Shown: positions 1-7,835 of the stretch, one piece after another
Position numbering within the stretch: the first letter of the stretch is position 1
Layout: each line of letters begins with the position of its first letter
Position numbers and translations under genes: made by a program
The notes under the pieces: generated by a model
Database searches by the model: none
What the model saw: only the letters and a program-made list of their open reading frames with translations
Told to the model about the DNA's origin: nothing
Origin: Acidobacteriaceae bacterium
GTDB taxonomy: Bacteria > Acidobacteriota > Terriglobia > Terriglobales > Acidobacteriaceae
Direction of reading: 5' to 3'
DNA length: 14,730 nt
Assembly: GCA_003156235.1 (NCBI GenBank)
Contig: PMGP01000433.1
Span: 5,021 to 19,750, forward strand

Positions 1-908
1 TCAAGGCGCTGCTCTTCCTCGCGGCGGGCTCGGTGATTCACGCGATCGGCGGCGAGCAGGATCTGCGCAAGATGGGCGGCCTGTGGAAGAAGCTGCCGAT
101 CACCTTCGCCGTCACCACGGTCGGCGTTCTAGCCATCGCCGGAATCTATCCCTTCGCCGGATTCTTTTCCAAGGACGCTATCCTGTATGCGGCGTATTTA
201 CACGGAACCAACGGCAAGATTCTGTATTCTGTCGGGCTTTTAACCGCACTACTGACTGCGTTTTATATGTTCCGGCTGTGGTACATGACCTTCATGGGCG
301 AGTCGCGCAGCGAGAATGTTCACGCGCATGAAAGCCCGTGGTCGATGCGCGGCCCGCTGGTGATTCTCGCCGCTCTCTCGGTCTGCGGCGGCTGGATCGG
401 CATGGAGCGCTTCGGCGCTTTCCTGGCGCCATCCGTCGGCGTACTGCCCACCGAGGCCGGCAACTGGCGTCTGGAACTGATTCTCAGCGTCGTGGCCGTT
501 CTTGTCGCGCTGGAAGGCTGGCTTATCGCCGACAAATTCTACCGGCGCAAGCCTGAGTGCCCCGCTCAATACGCCGCGGCTTTGCCTGCCGGTTACAAGC
601 TGCTGGCCAACAAGTATTTCGTTGACGAGTTCTACGGTGCAACAATCGTCAAGCCGCTGCTCGGCTTCTCGAAGTACATTCTGGAGTGGATCGTGGACGT
701 GGGCATCCTGGGCGGCATGACCTGGCTGCTTGGCGGCATTGCAACCTTGGCGGGAGCGATTCTGCAACGCTGGCAATCGGGCAATCTGCGCTCCTATGCG
801 GCGTGCCTGGCCGCGGGCGCGGCGGCGGTGCTGCTCTTCCTGCTGGTTCCGTGGGCAACGGTGCTGGCCAGTCTTACGACAATTCATCTTGGCATGGCGG
901 GGCATTGA
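1..908 (+). CDS. nuoL: NADH-quinone oxidoreductase subunit L, C-terminal part (5' end outside window)
   Basis: This is the C-terminal ~301 residues of NuoL, the distal antiporter-like proton-pumping subunit of respiratory complex I in the cytoplasmic membrane. The frame is open from base 3 and ends at TGA 906-908. The first visible residues, KALLFLAAGSVIHA followed by GGEQDLRKMGGL, match the conserved core of NuoL; the Lys at the very edge is the channel lysine that follows the conserved helix histidines in this family. Several hydrophobic helices follow. The stretch around LANKYFVDEFYG and the later amphipathic segment correspond to the lateral helix and last membrane helix that characterise NuoL rather than NuoM or NuoN. 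nuoM starts 4 nt after the stop, the usual L-M-N order. Identity is secure; the true start lies upstream of the window. Confidence 0.96.
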   Translation, partial: KALLFLAAGSVIHAIGGEQDLRKMGGLWKKLPITFAVTTVGVLAIAGIYPFAGFFSKDAILYAAYLHGTNGKILYSVGLLTALLTAFYMFRLWYMTFMGESRSENVHAHESPWSMRGPLVILAALSVCGGWIGMERFGAFLAPSVGVLPTEAGNWRLELILSVVAVLVALEGWLIADKFYRRKPECPAQYAAALPAGYKLLANKYFVDEFYGATIVKPLLGFSKYILEWIVDVGILGGMTWLLGGIATLAGAILQRWQSGNLRSYAACLAAGAAAVLLFLLVPWATVLASLTTIHLGMAGH

Positions 909-912
909 GAGA

Positions 913-2511
913 ATGAACCAGATAAACCAATCGATTCTCACGTTGATCCTTCTGCTTCCGCTGGCCGGTGCGGTGCTGGTGGCACTCGTGCCCGACCGCT
1001 TCAAGCTGCCTAACTGGATTGCGCTCGTCACCACGCTGGCCACCTTCGGCCTCACGCTGCACCTGCCCGCGCATTTCGACAAAGCGCAGATCGGCTTCCA
1101 GTTTGTCGTCAATCGCCTGTGGATTGAGAAGCCCGCGATCTTCTACCACCTCGGCGTGGACGGCTTGAGTCTTTGGCTGGTTGTGCTGGTTGGTCTGCTC
1201 GCTCCCATCGGCGTCGTTGCCAGTTGGAACGCCATCCGCGAGCGGCGCAAGCTCTTCTTCGCGCTCTTCCTGGTGCAGCAGACGGCCATGCTGGGCGTCT
1301 TTCTCTCGCTGGACCTGATGGTCTATTACGGCTTTTGGGAGTTGTCGCTGGTTCCCATGGCGATTCTCATCGCGATGTACGGCCGCAAGGATGGACCCAG
1401 GGCCGCGCTCAAGTTTTTCCTCTTCACTTTCATCCCGTCGGCGCCGTTGTTGGTCGCGATTCTCTGGCTCTACGCGCAAACCGGCACCTTCGACTTCACA
1501 ATGCTGCAATACAACATCGCTAGCGGCATTCTTCCCGCCGGTCCGTTGTACTGGGCGGCTCTGGCGTTTCTCTTCGCCTTTGCCGTCAAGGTTCCGGTCT
1601 TCCCACTGCACGGCTGGCTAGCGGACACCTTCAGCGAAGCGCCGGTCGCCCTCGCGATGGTCGTCGCCGGCAAGCTCGGCCTCTACTCCATGCTGCGCTT
1701 CCACATCGGCCTCTTCCCTTTGCAGGCGCGGGCTGTTGCGCCGGTGCTGGTGGGTCTCGCGGTCGTCGGCATTCTCTACGGCGCGTGCCTCGCATTGGTG
1801 CAGCGCGATTTCTGGCGGCTGATGGCCTTTGCCGCGTTGAGCCATCTGAGCCTCATCACGCTCGGCATCTACGGACTGACGCTCACCGGTTGGGAGGGCG
1901 CGGTTTATCAGATTTTGAATCACGGCGTGGTGGATGGCGCGCTCTTCCTGCTGCTGGGCCTGCTTTACGACCGCTACGCGACGAGCGAAATCAACGCCTA
2001 CGGCGGACTGGCCGCAAAGCTCCCTAGTACGGCAACATTTTTCGTGATTGCCTCTCTCGCCATGATCGGGCTGCCCATGCTGGGCGGCTTTGTCGGCGAG
2101 TTCATGATTCTTCTCGGCACATTTACCGGCGTTAGCAAAGGCTGGGCCATCGCCGCCACGCTGGGCGTGATTCTGGGCGCGGCTTACATGCTATGGCTGG
2201 TGCAGCGACTCTTCTTCGGGCCTGAGAGCGCGCTGGCAACAACGAAGCCGCCTGAAGACCTTCGCATAGGTCAACTGGCCGTGCTCTGGCCGCTGACCGC
2301 GCTGATGCTGGTCATGGGCGTGGCGCCGATGCTCTGGTTGCCAACCATCGAGAAGGGCGCGCATCCTCCAATGATTCCCTCCGGGGCTAAAGCCCTCGTC
2401 GATTATGACGGCTATATTCGGGGGTTGAAACCCCCGCCTCCCTCCGGATCGAGTTTTTCCGCAGCCCGCATTGCCAACACTAATTCCATGAATGGGGAGG
2501 GCCAGCGATGA
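913..2511 (+). CDS. nuoM: NADH-quinone oxidoreductase subunit M
   Basis: This is a 532-residue antiporter-like membrane subunit of complex I that contributes one proton channel. The open frame extends further upstream, but ATG 913 begins a proper hydrophobic N-terminus (MNQINQSILTLILLLPL) just after the nuoL stop, so I chose it. Key polar residues are visible: Glu143 in FWELSLVPM, Lys226 in FAVKVP, His233 in PLHGWL, Lys254 in AGKLG, His311 in LSHLSL, His337 in ILNHG and Glu396 in GEFMIL. Where homologues (and NuoN here) have Lys-Arg before the channel histidine helix, this protein has Trp301-Arg302. Homology fades near residue 482. Residues 487-532 form an extra, Pro/Gly/Ser-rich tail read from a palindromic repeat. 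The TGA overlaps the nuoN ATG, suggesting translational coupling. Confidence 0.96.
   Translation: MNQINQSILTLILLLPLAGAVLVALVPDRFKLPNWIALVTTLATFGLTLHLPAHFDKAQIGFQFVVNRLWIEKPAIFYHLGVDGLSLWLVVLVGLLAPIGVVASWNAIRERRKLFFALFLVQQTAMLGVFLSLDLMVYYGFWELSLVPMAILIAMYGRKDGPRAALKFFLFTFIPSAPLLVAILWLYAQTGTFDFTMLQYNIASGILPAGPLYWAALAFLFAFAVKVPVFPLHGWLADTFSEAPVALAMVVAGKLGLYSMLRFHIGLFPLQARAVAPVLVGLAVVGILYGACLALVQRDFWRLMAFAALSHLSLITLGIYGLTLTGWEGAVYQILNHGVVDGALFLLLGLLYDRYATSEINAYGGLAAKLPSTATFFVIASLAMIGLPMLGGFVGEFMILLGTFTGVSKGWAIAATLGVILGAAYMLWLVQRLFFGPESALATTKPPEDLRIGQLAVLWPLTALMLVMGVAPMLWLPTIEKGAHPPMIPSGAKALVDYDGYIRGLKPPPPSGSSFSAARIANTNSMNGEGQR
2371..2470 (+). repeat. Palindromic REP-like element embedded in the 3' end of nuoM
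   Basis: Two hairpins sit inside the coding frame. GGGC-TAAA-GCCC is at 2384-2395. CGGGGGTT-GA-AACCCCCG, an 8-bp stem, is at 2419-2436. The element is followed by a TTTTTCCGCA stretch (2454-2463). The CTAAAG core is the reverse complement of the CTTTAG cores in the hairpins at 7836-8046, and the TTTTTCCGCA string recurs at 8021-8030, so this looks like the same repeat family. It encodes about NuoM residues 487-517. Assignment to a family is from internal similarity only; the outer limits are approximate. Confidence 0.7.
2494..2500 (+). promoter_or_regulatory. Ribosome binding site of nuoN
   Basis: GGGGAGG lies 7 nt before the nuoN ATG (2508) and inside the last codons of nuoM. It supports the ATGA overlap start over alternatives and indicates independent or re-initiating translation of nuoN. 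Confidence 0.75.
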
Positions 2512-4016
2512 ATTCTGTTCCCGACATCTATCGCGTCCTTCCCGAGGTCGTCCTCACGCTGACCGGCGTTTTGGTGATGCTCATTGACGCGACGCTGCCT
2601 CCTCATTGGGCGCGCCGTTCGTTGGGCTGGGTCGCCGCTTTCGGAACTACCTTCGCGATCTGGACAAGCCTTTGGCAGCTTTCACTGCCCATGGGCACCG
2701 GCTTCTCCGGCACGGTGGAGACCAGTGCCTTCACGGTCTTCTTCCATGTGCTCATCTGCGGCATCGTTCTGGTAGCGCTCTTGCTCTCGCTGGACACACT
2801 GCCGGAAAAGAGCCACCACCAGGGCGAGTTCTACGCGCTGATTGTCTTCGGCGCGGTGGGCATGTGCCTGCTCACCGGCGCGGTCGAGCTGCTGCTGGTC
2901 TTCATCGCGTTGGAGATCTCTTCCATAGCTACGTATATTCTGGCCGGCTACCGCAAGCACACCGCTCGCGGACCGGAAGCCGCCATCAAGTATTTTCTGC
3001 TCGGCTCCTTCGCCACAGCCTTCCTGCTCTACGGCATCGCGATGATCTTCGGCGCCACCGGCACCACGCAGATTTACGAGATCGCCCGCCTCGTGCCCAC
3101 GGCGCAAAATCAAGCGTTCATCCTGGCAGGGCTGGGGCTGATGCTGGTGGGAATTCTCTTCAAGGTCTCCGCCGCGCCCTTCCACGTGTGGACGCCGGAC
3201 GTTTACGAAGGCTCGCCTACACCTGTCGTAGCGCTGATGTCCACCGCGCCCAAGGCCGCGGCCTTCGCGCTGCTGCTGAGGGTGGTCTATGAGATGCTGC
3301 CCATGCTGCGCCCCGTCTGGCAGCCGCTGCTGTGGGTGGTGGCAGTGCTCTCGATGACCGTGGGCAACCTGGCCGCGCTGCGCCAGCAGAACGTGAAGCG
3401 CATGTTGGCCTACTCCGCAATCGCCCATGCAGGCTACCTGCTGGCGGCCTTCGCGGGACTCGGGGCGAGCGGCATCGCCGCTGCCAGCTTCTACACTGCG
3501 GCCTACGCGGCCATGAACGTGGGCATCTTCGCCGTGGTTACGCTGGTCAGCGGATACGACGAGAAGCTGCCGCTCATCAACGATTATCGCGGGCTCATCT
3601 ATCGCTCGCCTTTGCTCGGCAGCCTGCTGATCTTCTTTCTGGTTTCGCTGGTCGGCATTCCCTTCACCGGCGGATTCTTCGGAAAGTTCTATTCGTTTGC
3701 GGCTGCGGTGGGTGGCGGAGCCATCTGGCTGGCCATCATCGGCTTGCTGAACTCCGGTTTGGCCGCTGCGTACTATCTGCGCCTCGCGCTTGCCACCGCG
3801 CAACGCCCGGACGATCAGGCCTCCTCCGCTCCGGCGCCAAGGGTTGGCGTTGCCGTCATCGCAGCCTTGGCGATGGCCGTTATAGCCACGTTGGTGCTGG
3901 GCATTGTGCCAAACGGTGTGTTGCATGCGGCCGAATCAGGCGCGCATACGCTGCAAGCGCCTCCGGCTGAAATCTGCGCGCCGCTGAACCCCACAGTGCC
4001 GCAGTCGCAGCCTTGA
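2508..4016 (+). CDS. nuoN: NADH-quinone oxidoreductase subunit N
   Basis: This 502-residue protein is the third antiporter-like proton-pumping subunit of complex I. The ATG overlaps the nuoM stop (ATGA) and is preceded by GGGGAGG. Conserved channel residues are recognisable: Glu136 in ALEISSIATYIL, Lys219 and His226 in FKVSAAPFHVWTPDVYEG, Lys249 in APKAAAF, Lys297 in NVKRMLAYS and Lys393 in GGFFGKFYSF. Length and order are normal for NuoN. Residues 432-446 form a short polar linker before the final helix. The tail after residue 475 is polar and Pro-rich and contains one Cys. It is the last gene of the nuo operon here; the next gene is on the opposite strand, and hairpins lie between them. Confidence 0.96.
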   Translation: MNSVPDIYRVLPEVVLTLTGVLVMLIDATLPPHWARRSLGWVAAFGTTFAIWTSLWQLSLPMGTGFSGTVETSAFTVFFHVLICGIVLVALLLSLDTLPEKSHHQGEFYALIVFGAVGMCLLTGAVELLLVFIALEISSIATYILAGYRKHTARGPEAAIKYFLLGSFATAFLLYGIAMIFGATGTTQIYEIARLVPTAQNQAFILAGLGLMLVGILFKVSAAPFHVWTPDVYEGSPTPVVALMSTAPKAAAFALLLRVVYEMLPMLRPVWQPLLWVVAVLSMTVGNLAALRQQNVKRMLAYSAIAHAGYLLAAFAGLGASGIAAASFYTAAYAAMNVGIFAVVTLVSGYDEKLPLINDYRGLIYRSPLLGSLLIFFLVSLVGIPFTGGFFGKFYSFAAAVGGGAIWLAIIGLLNSGLAAAYYLRLALATAQRPDDQASSAPAPRVGVAVIAALAMAVIATLVLGIVPNGVLHAAESGAHTLQAPPAEICAPLNPTVPQSQP

Positions 4017-4175
4017 TTGGTCTCCCACCCTAGCGTGGTGAGTCAGAAGTTCATTGAAGAACAACAACAGATCCTTCGACTCACCACCCCCAAGCTGAAG
4101 AGTACCCCTGGGGCCCCGTTCGCTCAGGACGGCGAGTGTGGGGCACCCAGATTTTATTGCAGAGAACCTTCACAC
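4017..4175. repeat. Convergent intergenic region with inverted repeats, possible bidirectional terminator
   Basis: This 159-bp gap separates convergent nuoN and the first glycosyltransferase. A perfect 10-bp inverted repeat GTGGTGAGTC / GACTCACCAC lies at 4035-4044 and 4078-4087 (33-nt loop). A second hairpin at 4113-4144 pairs GCCCC with GGGGC and TCGC with GCGA around an 8-nt loop. Neither is followed by a clear T-run, so a classical intrinsic terminator is not shown. The TCGCTCAGGACGGCGA loop region resembles the GCGCAGCGAAG-type hairpin at 14038-14078, which suggests another dispersed palindromic repeat. Confidence 0.5.
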
Positions 4176-5531
4176 TTAAATCGGATTGAGCACGGAATCC
4201 GCCACGACTGGCGTTCTTTTTGTGTTCACAGGCCGATTCCGCTCAAGAAGGCTTTTGTAGCATCCCACGGTAAGTCCCAGAACGCGACCATTCACATAGT
4301 TCTCCAGCACCCAGGCGCGGGCTGCCTCGCCCATGCGGCAGCGGCGCTCCGGGTTACGCAGCAACTGCAGCACGGCCTCGCGGATGGCGACCGGGTAGCC
4401 GGGAGGAATCAGCAGCCCGGTCACCTCCGGCACCACGGAGTCGCGCGAGCCGGTGCACAAGGTGGTCACCACGGGAATCCCGCTGGCCGCGGCTTCCAAA
4501 ACGACATTCGGAAAACCCTCCCGCCAGGTGGGTAGAACCATGACGTCCATGGCGCGGTAATAGGGCGCCGTATCGGCAACGTACCCGGTCATGTGAATGC
4601 GCGGGTGGTTTTTAATGCGAAAGCGCAGCTTCCGGCTGAGCGCATCTTCCGCGGCATCAAACCAGCCCACTAGTAGCAAATGCGCCTGCGGTCTGGCGGC
4701 CAGGATGGCAGCAAATGCTTCCACCAGCTCCGGCAGCCCTTTGTCGCGGGTCAAGCGGCCCACAAAGCCCACCACGGGCGCATCCGGCGGAAGACCAAGC
4801 CGGGCGCGCAGGCTGTCCGGGCCCGGCGAGAAGCGCTCCACATCGACTCCGCCGCTGCTGCCGCTCCCCAAAAGGAGCAGTTTGGCTTCAGGAGCCACGC
4901 CCAGGGCCAGCGCCTGGTTACGCAGGCTCTCACTGTTGCACAGGACTACATGAGAACAGGCCGAGGCCACTCTCTCAGCGGCCAGCAGGATGCGGCGCTT
5001 GACTCCGGTCGAGGTTTCCAGTTTGAGCCCGCGCAGACAATAGACCCGCGAAGGAACGCCGCAGAGCATGGCGGCAATCGAGCCCAGCAGCCCGGCCTTG
5101 GGCGTGCTGAACTCCGTCATGTCGGGCCTCAGCCGCCAGAGCAACCAGAACAATCGCAACAGCGACAGCAGGTCCGCGGCCGGCGCCATCCCCCGGCGCA
5201 TGGGAATCGCAATCGACTCAACCCCTTCTTGAGCTGCCGTGTGGTTGAGCAGCTCGCCGGGGCTTGAAACCAGCGTTACCCGGAATCCCGCCTCGCGCAG
5301 AGTGCGCAGACGGCCGCCAAGCACCAGGCAGGTTTGCGGGTGCGTAATGCCGATTACGATATGGGGGCTATGGGGCGAACGGGAAGGCTGAGCCGGACGA
5401 GGAGCGGCTGAGGACGAAAAACGGTTGCTCCACCTTAAATAAGTGGACAAAAAAATAGAATCTGCAATTTCTCCGTTGCGTTTGTGCACGAGCCTCTCCC
5501 AGAAAGGGCCTTCGCGCTCCGAAAGAAACAT
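4176..5531 (-). CDS. Glycosyltransferase family 4 (GT-B fold), cell-surface polysaccharide synthesis
   Basis: This is a 451-residue retaining GT-B glycosyltransferase, predicted to add a sugar from a nucleotide donor to a lipid-linked repeat unit on the cytoplasmic face. Residues 57-91 give a Rossmann-like start with an LGGRLRTLREAGF motif. Residues 143-172 (TPKAGLLGSIAA, then YCLRGLKLE) and GSGSSGGVD (222-230) resemble GT4 enzymes of capsule and exopolysaccharide clusters. The C-terminal domain has VGRLTRDKG (257-265; Arg259, Lys264) and the donor-binding E-x7-E pair Glu338/Glu346 in REGFPNVVLEAA. Residues 1-55 are polar, not obviously conserved, and the ATG at 5531 lacks a Shine-Dalgarno sequence. 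A GTG at 5489 (residue 15), with GGGAGAGG 3 nt upstream, is a credible alternative start. It is divergent from the second glycosyltransferase. Donor and acceptor cannot be told. Confidence 0.88.
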   Translation of the reverse strand: MFLSEREGPFWERLVHKRNGEIADSIFLSTYLRWSNRFSSSAAPRPAQPSRSPHSPHIVIGITHPQTCLVLGGRLRTLREAGFRVTLVSSPGELLNHTAAQEGVESIAIPMRRGMAPAADLLSLLRLFWLLWRLRPDMTEFSTPKAGLLGSIAAMLCGVPSRVYCLRGLKLETSTGVKRRILLAAERVASACSHVVLCNSESLRNQALALGVAPEAKLLLLGSGSSGGVDVERFSPGPDSLRARLGLPPDAPVVGFVGRLTRDKGLPELVEAFAAILAARPQAHLLLVGWFDAAEDALSRKLRFRIKNHPRIHMTGYVADTAPYYRAMDVMVLPTWREGFPNVVLEAAASGIPVVTTLCTGSRDSVVPEVTGLLIPPGYPVAIREAVLQLLRNPERRCRMGEAARAWVLENYVNGRVLGLTVGCYKSLLERNRPVNTKRTPVVADSVLNPI

Positions 5532-5806
5532 CGGAAACGCGGTAGGAAAGGTGCTCGACGAATTCAGGAGCTCATGCTTGCTGAACGCTCGACCGGACGA
5601 ACACTCGCGCCGGAACGCTCACTCCTGACTTCCGCCTCAGCCGCTCCCCTCGTGACAATGCAGAAGAGACCAAAAAAGGCGGTCTCCGCCGGAGAAAAAC
5701 AGATTCAGTACTCTTAGGAAACATTACTTCGCTTTATATGTCAATGTGGAAAACTTCTTCTGGAAAAGTGTGCTTTTTTGTTACAGATTTATTGAGGCGC
5801 TTGCAC

Positions 5807-5812
5807 TATACT
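5807..5812 (+). promoter_or_regulatory. Candidate -10 box for the plus-strand glycosyltransferase
   Basis: TATACT differs from TATAAT at one position and lies 24 nt upstream of the ATG at 5837, which would give a short leader. The upstream sequence is AT-rich. No -35 element with 16-18 nt spacing was found, so this is tentative and could need an activator. Confidence 0.3.
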
Positions 5813-5824
5813 CGCTGAGATTTT

Positions 5825-5829
5825 AAGGA
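5825..5829 (+). promoter_or_regulatory. Ribosome binding site of the plus-strand glycosyltransferase
   Basis: AAGGA lies 7 nt before ATG 5837 and fixes the start of the downstream glycosyltransferase. Confidence 0.7.
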
Positions 5830-5836
5830 TAACCCC

Positions 5837-6958
5837 ATGTCCGCGAATCCGCGCCCGAAGATCCTGTTGCTGATTCCGCATCTTGGCGGCGGCGGCGCGG
5901 AGCGTGTGGCGGCGCTCTTGGTTCGGGGCCTGCCGGCGGAAAAGTTCGAGCTGCACCTGGGGCTGATCACGCAGGCACAGACCAGCGAGGCGCTGCCAAA
6001 CTCCGTCAATCTTCATGCTTTAGGAGCTCCCAGGGTGCGCGCCGGAGCCTTCAGGCTGCTCCGGCTGGTTCACCGTCTGAAACCGGAACTGATCCTCTCC
6101 GGAATGGCGCATCTTAATTTTCTGGTCCTGCTGCTGCGTCCCTTCTTCCCGCGTGGAACCCGCGTTCTAGTGCGCCAGAACAGTACCGTCTCCGCTTCCC
6201 TGGCCTTTGGAGGAGTGCCCTGCTATACCCGCCTGCTCTACCGCCTGCTCTACCGTCGCGCAGACCGGGTCATCTGCCAGACGCAGTCGATGGCCGATGA
6301 TCTGGCCCGCGAACTGGGAGTTCCGGAAAATCGGCTGGCAGTGCTGCCCAACCCCGTGGATGTTGACGAGGTTCGCGCTTCCATCGGCCTGAATCCGTCT
6401 CCGCAAACCAGCCCCGGCCCGCGTCTGCTGGCCGTAGGAAGGCTCGCGGCAGAAAAAGGCTTCGATTTGCTGCTGAGAGCCATGGTTTCGGTCCGGAAGG
6501 AGTTTCCCAAGGCCAGACTGCTGATTGCCGGCGAGGGTCCGGAGGAAACAGCTCTGAAGGATCTGTCCCGCGTACTGGGACTCGACGCCACGGTTCACTT
6601 TGCGGGCTACATCGACCGTCCCTGGACGCTCTTTCCAACGGCAACGCTCTTCGTGCTCCCCTCCCGGCATGAAGGCCTGCCCAATGCTCTTCTGGAGGCG
6701 GCTGCCGGAGGGCTCCCCATTGTGGCCTTACCTGCCTCCAAAGGCCTCTCGGAACTGCTGCGCGACCAATCTGGGGTGTGGCTGGCCCCCACACTCTCCG
6801 ATGATGCGCTGGCCGCTTCCCTGCTGGCCGCTCTTCGCGCCCTCAGGCCGGGTGAGCGCTTTGCCCATTCTTTTGTCGAAGCTTTCCGCATCGACCGCGC
6901 GATTCAGGCCTATGAAACTCTGATTGACCAAACCCTTGCGAAGAACAGAATAAGTTAA
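5837..6958 (+). CDS. Glycosyltransferase family 4 (GT-B fold)
   Basis: This is a 373-residue GT-B glycosyltransferase with the normal length for family 4. The N-terminal domain opens with KILLLIPHLGGGGAERV (residues 8-24), the classic glycine-rich GGAE loop. The middle has the VICQTQSMADDL and VLPNPVD (169-175) segments typical of this family. The C-terminal donor domain has VGRLAAEKGFD (200-210; Arg202, Lys207) and the E-x7-E pair Glu279/Glu287 in SRHEGLPNALLEAA. It is a soluble or peripherally membrane-bound cytoplasmic enzyme, probably adding one sugar of the exopolysaccharide repeat. It is the only gene of the polysaccharide block on the plus strand, so it is transcribed separately. Its TAA overlaps the stop of the convergent deacetylase gene in a TTAA. 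Sugar specificity cannot be predicted. Confidence 0.93.
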   Translation: MSANPRPKILLLIPHLGGGGAERVAALLVRGLPAEKFELHLGLITQAQTSEALPNSVNLHALGAPRVRAGAFRLLRLVHRLKPELILSGMAHLNFLVLLLRPFFPRGTRVLVRQNSTVSASLAFGGVPCYTRLLYRLLYRRADRVICQTQSMADDLARELGVPENRLAVLPNPVDVDEVRASIGLNPSPQTSPGPRLLAVGRLAAEKGFDLLLRAMVSVRKEFPKARLLIAGEGPEETALKDLSRVLGLDATVHFAGYIDRPWTLFPTATLFVLPSRHEGLPNALLEAAAGGLPIVALPASKGLSELLRDQSGVWLAPTLSDDALAASLLAALRALRPGERFAHSFVEAFRIDRAIQAYETLIDQTLAKNRIS

Positions 6959-7737
6959 TTTTTATCGGAGCTGCTGGAGCGGACCTTCCGCCGTCTCCTG
7001 GCTCGGCGAACCTGGACTCGCCAAAGTGTCCAAGCCTCATAGAGCCGTTCAATCGTGCCCAGCCCGGCGAGTGGATACTCTGCCAGCACACGATCCACGG
7101 AGGTGAACTGCGCGGCATGATCGCGAATGAAAGCGCGAAGCTCGTCCACCTGGGCGGCACGGGTAAAGTTGCTATGGATGCAAATGGTCCATAGCCCGCT
7201 GGATTTTTCCACTGGCCTCCAAATCTGCTGTGGAATCCACGTGATGCCGCCGCGCTCGAATGGAACGCGGGCAAAGCCGTCCGAGAGCAACGGAATTCCC
7301 TCCTTGCGGAGCGCGCGGAGGGTGGCGTGGTCAAAGCCGTGGCGCGGCGCGACAAAGATCGTGGGATTGAGTCCCTGGCCGCGAAGAATCCTCCGCCCTT
7401 CGCGAATCCACCGATGCTGAGTCACTTCCGGCACGCCGGCAAATTCAGTGTAGTGATGCAGCGGCAACAGACTCTCGCCTCGGCTGGCGCAGAGATGACG
7501 ATACCCATGCAGGGCAATGGTCGCTCCTTCTGCTTCCATGGCCCTCATCAGCGGCCAAAACATGGGGTCCGGCGGCGATAGAATCAATTCCGTGTCCTGG
7601 TTGTCGGGGATCACGGCGAGAATCGGCTTCAGTCCGAACTCCTCGATCATCGGCAGGCAACGCAGCCAATGTTCATGCTCTATGGTGGGACAAAGATCGT
7701 CGAAGCGCAGAAGGTATTGCGCCGGCCTGGGAATCAT
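6955..7737 (-). CDS. DUF2334 / NodB-like polysaccharide deacetylase
   Basis: This is a 260-residue protein of the carbohydrate esterase 4-like fold. Metal-site and catalytic motifs are visible in order: RFDD (residues 11-14, Asp13/Asp14, NodB motif 1), HGYRH (77-81, His77/His81, motif 2), FVAPRHGFD (128-136, motif-3 region) and ICIHSNF (185-191, His188, the late histidine). It therefore probably removes acetyl groups from a polysaccharide or glycolipid, using a divalent metal. No signal peptide is seen; the C-terminus is strongly basic (RRARRRRKVR), so a cytoplasmic or membrane-face role on lipid-linked intermediates is possible. GAGGT (7745-7749) lies 7 nt before the ATG, supporting the start. 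It points the same way as the flippase operon but is separated from it by a 359-bp repeat region. The actual substrate is unknown. Confidence 0.85.
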   Translation of the reverse strand: MIPRPAQYLLRFDDLCPTIEHEHWLRCLPMIEEFGLKPILAVIPDNQDTELILSPPDPMFWPLMRAMEAEGATIALHGYRHLCASRGESLLPLHHYTEFAGVPEVTQHRWIREGRRILRGQGLNPTIFVAPRHGFDHATLRALRKEGIPLLSDGFARVPFERGGITWIPQQIWRPVEKSSGLWTICIHSNFTRAAQVDELRAFIRDHAAQFTSVDRVLAEYPLAGLGTIERLYEAWTLWRVQVRRARRRRKVRSSSSDKN

Positions 7738-7835
7738 GCTCTTGACCTCATGGTGCTGTCTTGCCTTCCCCGCAAAGATTTACCCGCATTGAAGTTGAAC
7801 TGCTTCGACTCTGTTTCATTACCTGGTTTTGAAAG

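Larger units (their letters stand above)
5532..5836. other. Divergent intergenic region between two glycosyltransferase genes
   Basis: This 305-bp region has no convincing gene. The part nearer the second glycosyltransferase (about 5690-5800) is notably AT-rich compared with the rest of the window and is the likely control region. A small hairpin GGCGG-TCT-CCGCC lies at 5678-5690. A good -10 hexamer TATACT is at 5807-5812, but no well-spaced -35 box is visible (TTACAG at 5781 is 20 nt away). No clear promoter could be fixed for the minus-strand gene. Confidence 0.5.

Noticed and set aside
730..912. N-terminal extension of the nuoM frame upstream of ATG 913
   Set aside because: It lies within the nuoL coding region in another frame and lacks NuoM homology. 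ATG 913 follows the nuoL stop and starts a proper membrane helix.
2682..3926. Long minus-strand open frame (~414 codons) inside nuoN
   Set aside because: It is antisense to a clear nuoN with conserved residues, and its composition (Gln/Arg/His/Glu-rich) is typical of a shadow frame.
5790..5806. Sigma-54 promoter (GAGGCGCTTGCA) before the plus-strand glycosyltransferase
   Set aside because: The GG and GC dinucleotides are 5 nt apart rather than the required 10, so it does not match the -24/-12 pattern.
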